A stretch of 38,336 nucleotides of DNA from Candidimonas sp. (lineage in GTDB: Bacteria; Pseudomonadota; Gammaproteobacteria; Burkholderiales; Burkholderiaceae_B): positions 1 through 38,336 of the forward strand of contig SCRC01000076.1 of the NCBI GenBank assembly GCA_004297945.1, in the 5' to 3' direction. Under the pieces are notes generated by a model, which saw only the letters and a list, made by a program, of their open reading frames with translations, had not been told where the DNA came from and ran no database searches. Below, piece by piece: positions 33,040-38,336 of the stretch. A program made the position numbers and the translations under genes. Within the stretch, counting starts at the first letter, position 1; the number at the start of each line of letters is the position of its first letter.

Positions 33040-34020
33040 TCACTGAACGGACTTGGCCACGGAAACATCTACGAATTTGCTGAAATCTTTGCCTACAGAG
33101 TCAATTCGACCATTATTTTTCAGAAAGACTGCTGTCTTCCTCAGGGCATCGGCAGCATGCTTACTAAGCCAATCCACTTGTTCTGAAGCCGTCAAAAAAG
33201 TAAAACCTTCCAGGCTCTCCGGAACTTGCGTTGCCTTCGCTCCGGTACGCTGAGCGATTCGTTTGACTGGGGCGGAATCCGCTGTCCATTTTGATTTATT
33301 GTCCAAGTAAGCGGCATTCGCTTGGTTCATTGCCTTCGCAAATGCAGCCAGACTCTTGGCGTGTTTGGCCGCAAACTCTGAATTCACCACCCAGCCATTG
33401 AATGTTGGATAGCCCCATTTTGCCACTTGGCCGGCCGATACCAGACGCTTGCCGTTTTTCAGCAACTCGCTTTGAATCGGGTTCCAGACAAATGCCGCGT
33501 CAATATCCTTTCGTACCCACGCTGCATTGATTTGCTGTGGCGACATCCCCAAGATACGAACCTCTTTTTCGCTGATGCCCCAGTGCTTTAGCGCCCCCGT
33601 CAAGGAAAGCTGGGAGGTTGATCCGATTGGTACACCGATGACCTTGCCTTTGAGGTCTGCTGGCTTGTCTATGCCCGTTCCGTTGCGAACAATCAGTGAC
33701 TCCGATGTTCCGATCAGAAACGATACCAAAAACAATTTTAAATTTTCCCCCCGACTGGTGGCGATCGCCAGAGGTGAAGATCCTAACTCTGAAATCTGCA
33801 CATCCCCTGACGCCATGGCTGCAATCACGCCGGCCCCTGATTCAAACTTGCGCCACTCGATATCCCATCCCGTTGCCTTGGCAAATTTGCCTTGTGCGAT
33901 AGCGGCCTGAGCTGGAGTGGGGTCGCCAAAGGTTCCAATTATTAGCTTCTCAGCATAAGCCGAGGTGCTGATCCCGGCCATCAAACCCAATACAGTAATG
34001 ATTTTTATAAGTGTGTTCAT
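33040..34020 (-). CDS. tauA: TauA-like sulfonate ABC transporter binding protein
   Basis: This 326-residue periplasmic protein has a signal peptide (hydrophobic stretch ITVLGLMAGISTSAYA, cleaved near residue 23). The mature part resembles taurine-binding TauA: WRKFESGAGVIAAMASGDVQ, LGSSPLAIA, GTSESLIVRNG, ALKHWGISEKEV and AAWVRKDIDAAFVWNP. It probably binds taurine or another small sulfonate. No permease or ATPase gene for it lies within the window, so it may use a transporter encoded elsewhere or beyond the right edge. It is the last gene of a three-gene minus-strand run. Confidence 0.88.
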   Translation of the reverse strand: MNTLIKIITVLGLMAGISTSAYAEKLIIGTFGDPTPAQAAIAQGKFAKATGWDIEWRKFESGAGVIAAMASGDVQISELGSSPLAIATSRGENLKLFLVSFLIGTSESLIVRNGTGIDKPADLKGKVIGVPIGSTSQLSLTGALKHWGISEKEVRILGMSPQQINAAWVRKDIDAAFVWNPIQSELLKNGKRLVSAGQVAKWGYPTFNGWVVNSEFAAKHAKSLAAFAKAMNQANAAYLDNKSKWTADSAPVKRIAQRTGAKATQVPESLEGFTFLTASEQVDWLSKHAADALRKTAVFLKNNGRIDSVGKDFSKFVDVSVAKSVQ

Positions 34021-34043
34021 TGTTGTCTCCTGGCAATGTCATG

Positions 34044-35237
34044 TCATAAATTATGTAAGGTCTCAAAACCACTACGGATAATTCTTCCAAGCAGGTGGCA
34101 GTCCACTACGGAAAAGGTAAGGGGGATACGCATGTCAAATAAGCCGCGTAGTACGCGATCTGTATGGGGCAGGGCTTGGGTACTCAAATAGCGCCAACTT
34201 GTGTAGTGGCTGGTGTAGCCACGAGGCTCATCTGCACCAAACCACTTAAGCTCGACCCCTTGTTGCTTGCAGATGGACAGAAACTTATCCGCTTGCTGCG
34301 AACTGATATCGGGCACAAGAAACTGTATGGAGCTTCCGACGTATTGCTCTTCGGGCGGCCTGGAAGGAACCCTCAACCCAGGTATGCCAGTCAGCTCTGC
34401 TTCCAGGACGTTATAGCGGACGTTCCATTGTTGGACTCGATCATCCAGCAGCGCCAACTGAGGTATCAATATAGATGCACGAAGGTTATCCATGCGGCCC
34501 GAACAGTTTGGTGTGGTCAGCCGCGTGTCTGCATAGGCTTCGGATTTCGGCCCCCTCGTATGATGTTCATAAAACATATAAGAGCCTGACAATATTATTG
34601 CGCGCGCCATCAGGGCGGGATCATTACTGGTAAGGAACCCTCCCTCGCCCGAATTGATATGTTTATATGTTTGGGTGCTAAAACAGGCTGCGATGCCGAA
34701 TGTGCCGCTGGGGCGGTTGTTCCAGGAAGCTCCCATCGTATGCGCACAGTCTTCAATGAGAACGGCGCCATGCCGGCTGAGAACTTCAGACAGCCTGTCC
34801 ATATCGACAATGTGGCCTCGCATATGAGAAATGAGTAATAGCCGTGCGCAGGTCGCGACTAGCTTTCGGTCTAGATCATCCAGATCTAATACGAGTTGGT
34901 CTGTAGTCTCTATTAAAACCGCGTTCCCACCCGCTGCCTGTATGGCACCGGGGACAGGTGAAAGCGTTAATGCGTTGGTGAGCACCGGCTCGCCCGGCTT
35001 AAGTCCAAACGCCCGCAATGCCGTCGCCATCGCGTAACCACCTGAAGCGCACGCCAGGCAGTAATCCACGCCAAGATAACCGGCAAAATTCTCTTCCAGG
35101 GTCGTTACTTCAGACGTTTCACCTTGATTCACGTTATAGCGATGGAGCCGTCCGCTTCGCATGACTTCAATTGCACGATTGATTCCCGACTCTGGGATCG
35201 GCTCTTGCTGTGTAAAGGATTTATGAAATTTTTCCAT
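34044..35237 (-). CDS. DegT/DnrJ/EryC1/StrS family PLP-dependent aminotransferase
   Basis: This 397-residue fold-type I PLP enzyme belongs to the family best known for sugar aminotransferases. The PLP-binding aspartate is in LIEDCAHTMGASW, and the Schiff-base lysine is in STQTYKHINSGEGGFLTSND. Further family segments are RLHRYN near residue 31, GGYAMATALRA and CSGRMDNLRASI. All usual catalytic residues are present. It lies between an HpsN-like dehydrogenase gene (15 bp gap) and a TauA-like gene (23 bp gap), so its substrate is probably a catabolic intermediate and not a nucleotide sugar. The exact reaction is unknown. Confidence 0.85.
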   Translation of the reverse strand: MEKFHKSFTQQEPIPESGINRAIEVMRSGRLHRYNVNQGETSEVTTLEENFAGYLGVDYCLACASGGYAMATALRAFGLKPGEPVLTNALTLSPVPGAIQAAGGNAVLIETTDQLVLDLDDLDRKLVATCARLLLISHMRGHIVDMDRLSEVLSRHGAVLIEDCAHTMGASWNNRPSGTFGIAACFSTQTYKHINSGEGGFLTSNDPALMARAIILSGSYMFYEHHTRGPKSEAYADTRLTTPNCSGRMDNLRASILIPQLALLDDRVQQWNVRYNVLEAELTGIPGLRVPSRPPEEQYVGSSIQFLVPDISSQQADKFLSICKQQGVELKWFGADEPRGYTSHYTSWRYLSTQALPHTDRVLRGLFDMRIPLTFSVVDCHLLGRIIRSGFETLHNL

Positions 35238-35252
35238 GGCAACCCCGTCATT

Positions 35253-36563
35253 TCAGAGATAACGCTTTTGCCTGTAAACCTCGAAATCCCAGTGCATGTC
35301 AGGGTAATATTTTCGCAAACGCCAATCGCACGCCCGAGCGTGGCCCTCCATGCCTTCCGCTCGTGACAGACGCGAACCCACCGCGCTGAACTCTTTATTG
35401 GCTTCGACCGATAATTCCTGGTAAGTCAATATCTTGAGGAACTTCTGCACATTCAAGCCCCCGCTATATCGTCCGGCACCGCTGGTTGGCAGAATATGAT
35501 TTGTGCCAGAACATTTGTCTCCGTGGCTGACCGTACTTCCTTCGCCCAGGAACAAAGAACCATAGTTATGCAAATTTTCCTTCCACCACGGCAGATCGCT
35601 GGCAAGAACCTGCACATGCTCGGGAGAATACTGGTCGCTAACTTCGGCCATTTCTTGGCGCGATTCACACAAAACGATGACGCCATGGTTATGCCATGCC
35701 GCGTTCACGACATCGGCATTGGGCATATCGGCGGCAACCTTGGGCATTAGCCCGGCAACAGCTTGGCCTACAGATTCAGAAGTAGTAAAGAGCCAAACGG
35801 GAGAGTTCGTTCCGTGCTCGGCTTGAGAGACCAGATCGACGGCGATGGTCATAGGATCAGCGCTTTCGTCAGCAATGACCGCCGACTCTGTGGGGCCCGC
35901 GAACACGTCAATGCCGACTTTGCCAAATAAGATGCGCTTGGCTTCCGCGACATAAGCATTGCCGGGGCCAACAATAATATCGGCCTGAGGGCAATCGAAT
36001 AAGCCATACGCCATGGTCGCAACCGCTTGTACACCTCCCATCTGAAGGATGATATCGGCACCGGAAATATCCATAGCGTAAGCGGCGGCAGGGCTTATGC
36101 TTTGGCCACGGGGAGGCGAACTTGCCACGATACCTTGTACACCCGCAGTTTTGGCCGTCGCAACACTCATGATGGCCGAGGCAACGTGGGCGTAACGCCC
36201 GCCCGGGACATAACATCCCGCCGCAGATACTGGAACCACGCGCTGGCCTAGTCGAACGCCTGGTTCGGTTTCCATTTCGAATCCAGTCAGGCTTTCGCGT
36301 TGGGCACAGGCGAACCTGACAACCTGTTTGTGAGCAAAGCGAATATCTTGCCGTAACTGCTCAGAAACCTGCGTCGTAAGCTCACTGCGTTTGGACGGCG
36401 AAAGGACAAACTCACCTTCCCAACCGTCCAATTGGCGTGCATAATCAATTACAGCTTGTTCCCGGCGCTTTTCTATGTCGGACAACATCTTTTCGACTTG
36501 CTGGCGAATTGATCGATTCTCGGCTTCCACTTCCTGGCTGGCAGCTGCCTTGATATATCGCAC
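35253..36563 (-). CDS. histidinol dehydrogenase family protein, HpsN-like
   Basis: This 436-residue NAD-dependent, probably zinc-containing enzyme is of the HisD superfamily. Family residues are visible: SQAEHG (Gln and His of the metal site), YSPEHVQV (Glu-His catalytic pair), GDKCSGTNHILPT (metal-binding Asp) and GMEGHARA (His). No histidine-biosynthesis gene is nearby, and the location beside a TauA-like gene suggests the sulfopropanediol 3-dehydrogenase (HpsN) branch, which oxidises an alcohol to a carboxylate in two steps. The GTG start at 36563 is preceded by GGGAGA and gives the expected N terminus; an open frame continues upstream. Confidence 0.8.
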   Translation of the reverse strand: MRYIKAAASQEVEAENRSIRQQVEKMLSDIEKRREQAVIDYARQLDGWEGEFVLSPSKRSELTTQVSEQLRQDIRFAHKQVVRFACAQRESLTGFEMETEPGVRLGQRVVPVSAAGCYVPGGRYAHVASAIMSVATAKTAGVQGIVASSPPRGQSISPAAAYAMDISGADIILQMGGVQAVATMAYGLFDCPQADIIVGPGNAYVAEAKRILFGKVGIDVFAGPTESAVIADESADPMTIAVDLVSQAEHGTNSPVWLFTTSESVGQAVAGLMPKVAADMPNADVVNAAWHNHGVIVLCESRQEMAEVSDQYSPEHVQVLASDLPWWKENLHNYGSLFLGEGSTVSHGDKCSGTNHILPTSGAGRYSGGLNVQKFLKILTYQELSVEANKEFSAVGSRLSRAEGMEGHARACDWRLRKYYPDMHWDFEVYRQKRYL

Positions 36564-36672
36564 TTTCGTCTCCCACTTACTTGATAAGCAAAATAATACG
36601 TGAGTGTGGATATTTCCCGTCATACCAGATACGATCAACTAATAAGGCCAGAAACTTCCCCTCCTCTAAGAC
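36564..36672. promoter_or_regulatory. divergent control region between the HisD-like and MocR-like genes
   Basis: This A/T-rich segment of about 110 bp must hold promoters for both directions. ATAC-containing repeats (ATACGT and ATACCAGATAC) are present; GabR-type regulators bind ATACCA repeats, so these are candidate sites. No clear -35/-10 pair stands out. Confidence 0.4.
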
Positions 36673-36690
36673 GTGTTCATTAAAGTAGAG

Positions 36691-38211
36691 ATGAAACAGC
36701 CCACTCGCAGCAACGATCCAATGTGGTCGGAACTCTTTGCGCGATTCAAGGCGCAATCCAGCACATTGCAAGGGCAGGTGCGCGACATGCTTATGCACGC
36801 TGTAATGGAAGGTTTTATTCTGCCTGGCGAGCCATTGCCTTCTAGCCGTTTTTTGGCGCACAAGCTTGGTCTTTCGCGGACTACCGTAATGCTGGCGCTG
36901 CTGGCGCTGACCGAAAGCGGGATCGCGGTTGGTCATCCGCGCAGCGGCTACATCGTGGCGGGGCAAGGCCAATCCATCGATCCTGAAGCTCGAAAACCAG
37001 CGGTTGAGGCAACGACACAAGCAAGCTTGGCCTGGGAAAAGCGTTTCATGTTTACGGCATCGAAACAACAAAACATAGAAAAGCCCATCGACTGGCAGAA
37101 GCAACCATACCCCTTTATCTACGGACAGTTTGACGCCAGCCTTTTCCCCACCCTCCAATGGCGAGAATGTGTACTTGAAGGTCTTCAGCCGCGCGCGTTG
37201 CGTAACTGGGCTCCAGACCATCTCGACCGTGACGACGAATTACTGATTGAGCAGATCCAGCGGCGCTTGCTCCCGGCACGTGGTATTTGGGTGGAACGCG
37301 ACGAAATTCTTGTCACTACGGGAGCTCAGCAAGCCACTTTTCTATTGTCCGAGTTGCTGATCGGTTCGAAAACTCGAGTGGGCATGGAAAACCCGGGATA
37401 TCCCGACGCGCGCAATAATTTTTCGCTGCGATCGAGGGATATACAACTTCTGGATGTCGATGCTGATGGCCTTGTTCCTGGGCCTTCCTTGTCGTGTTGC
37501 GACTATGTTTACGTCACGCCAAGTCATCAATGTCCGACCACTGTGACAATGCCGCTTGCACGGCGACGTACGCTATTGGCGGATGCTAGCCGCCATGATT
37601 TTGTCATAATTGAAGACGATCACGAAAGCGAGCTTAATTTTTCAGGCCACCCCTCGCCGGCACTTAAAAGCCTAGACACGGCGCAACGTGTCATTTATGT
37701 CGGTAGCCTTTCGAAAACATTGGCTCATGGCTTGCGGCTTGGCTTTCTCGTTGCACCGGCAGAGCTCATATGTGAGCTGAGAGCACTGCGCCGATTAATG
37801 ATCCGGCACGTGCCGACCAATAACCAACAATCAGCGGCCAATTTTATCGCGCACGGCCATCATGAAGCATTTGTGAGGCGGCTTAATGCCGTTTATCGAC
37901 AGCGTGCGGCTGCCTTACGCTCCGCCTTGGACGAGCACGCTCCAGAGCTGGCGCAAGTTCCTGCGCAAGGCGGATCGGCACTATGGGTTACCGGGCCAAA
38001 AGAACTCGATGCGCGCAAGCTTGTACGAAACCTGTACGCTAAAGGTGTCGTTGTTGAAGCCGGCAATGTGTTTTTCGCTGGCGACAAACAGCCGGGCAAT
38101 CACTTGCGAATCGGCTATTCTTCAATCGAAGCGGATCGTATCGACGAGGGCGTGCGCATAATTTCTCAGGAAATGAAGCGAGAAATAGCCTCGAGGAGCC
38201 GTCCTGTATAG
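36691..38211 (+). CDS. MocR-type GntR/aminotransferase transcription regulator
   Basis: This 506-residue regulator has an N-terminal GntR winged helix (about residues 10-85, LPSSRFLAHKLGLSRTTVM and the wing GHPRSGYIV). A linker and a fold-type I aminotransferase-like domain follow, with the PLP lysine in SLSKTLAHGLRLGF and the substrate arginine in HLRIGYSS. The usual EDDYDSEF segment reads EDDHESEL, so the tyrosine that contacts PLP in GabR is histidine. TauR and GabR are relatives. It is divergent from the HisD-like operon and probably controls it in response to an amino compound. A GTG start at 36673 would add six residues. Confidence 0.88.
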   Translation: MKQPTRSNDPMWSELFARFKAQSSTLQGQVRDMLMHAVMEGFILPGEPLPSSRFLAHKLGLSRTTVMLALLALTESGIAVGHPRSGYIVAGQGQSIDPEARKPAVEATTQASLAWEKRFMFTASKQQNIEKPIDWQKQPYPFIYGQFDASLFPTLQWRECVLEGLQPRALRNWAPDHLDRDDELLIEQIQRRLLPARGIWVERDEILVTTGAQQATFLLSELLIGSKTRVGMENPGYPDARNNFSLRSRDIQLLDVDADGLVPGPSLSCCDYVYVTPSHQCPTTVTMPLARRRTLLADASRHDFVIIEDDHESELNFSGHPSPALKSLDTAQRVIYVGSLSKTLAHGLRLGFLVAPAELICELRALRRLMIRHVPTNNQQSAANFIAHGHHEAFVRRLNAVYRQRAAALRSALDEHAPELAQVPAQGGSALWVTGPKELDARKLVRNLYAKGVVVEAGNVFFAGDKQPGNHLRIGYSSIEADRIDEGVRIISQEMKREIASRSRPV

Positions 38212-38248
38212 CAAATGCTGCCCTGTTAGGTGTAGGCGCGTGGGCGGC

Positions 38249-38336
38249 TTAAATTCCTGGGCGGTCCAGTGAATTAGTTCGATCTGGCGCCACTACCGCC
38301 ACGAAGAACCCGTCCAGCATCAGTTTTTGTAGCATC
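38249..38336 (-). CDS. possible 3' end of an unidentified gene at the window edge
   Basis: An open frame on the minus strand runs in from the right edge and stops at TAA (38251-38249), encoding at least KLMLDGFFVAVVAPDRTNSL. The fragment is too short to recognise. It could equally be noncoding; no function is proposed. Confidence 0.2.
   Translation of the reverse strand, partial: MLQKLMLDGFFVAVVAPDRTNSLDRPGI

Noticed and set aside
32653-33083. Open frames on both strands across the nested inverted repeat
   Set aside because: They mirror each other because of the palindrome and show no similarity to known proteins or good ribosome sites.

Overview
The window looks like a chromosome segment of a betaproteobacterium of the family Alcaligenaceae (Bordetella/Pusillimonas-like). 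This rests on gene order and gene content: rubredoxin-yqgE-ruvX, rnb-tonB-aroE-mtgA, mpl-yqiA, aroQ-accB-accC-prmA-DUF3426, a lysine/alanine-rich histone H1-like protein beside nrdBA, and a divergent ThiD. No rRNA, tRNA, CRISPR array or phage genes were seen.

Layout. 0.1-2.8 kb: a cupin protein and a three-gene polar amino acid ABC transporter, all on the minus strand. 2.8-6.0 kb: an accessory stretch with two toxin-antitoxin modules (BrnT with an HTH antitoxin, and TacA-TacT), each bounded by composite palindromic repeats, followed by a REP-associated tyrosine transposase (RAYT). 6.0-11.4 kb: hemL, thiD-thiE, rubredoxin, yqgE, ruvX and an acyltransferase, with repeat clusters in most gaps. 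11.5-18.1 kb: minus-strand housekeeping genes lptG-apaH and rnb-tonB-aroE-mtgA. 18.3-27.5 kb: yqiA and mpl, then a plus-strand run tlpA, aroQ, accBC, prmA, zinc-ribbon protein, PfkB kinase and lipoprotein, then yggT. 27.7-32.4 kb: H1-like protein and nrdA-nrdB (class I ribonucleotide reductase) behind two NrdR boxes. 32.8-33.0 kb: a nested 223-bp inverted-repeat element. 33.0-38.2 kb: a repeat-free locus with a TauA-like sulfonate-binding protein, a DegT-type PLP enzyme and an HpsN-like member of the histidinol dehydrogenase family, with a divergent MocR-type regulator.

The most striking system is the RAYT with its REP elements. About 30 copies share one plan: a TGTAGC foot, a 7-bp stem and a CTTGT or CTCGT loop. 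The stem occurs in several versions related by compensatory base-pair changes, which points to selection or mobilisation as a folded hairpin. Copies occur singly, as inverted pairs with a conserved spacer, as tandem arrays (54-bp and about 34-bp periods) and as half copies fused to full copies. One copy supplies the stop codon of the RAYT itself, and another encodes the C-terminal tail of ApaH. The second candidate for new biology is the putative organosulfonate locus at the right end.
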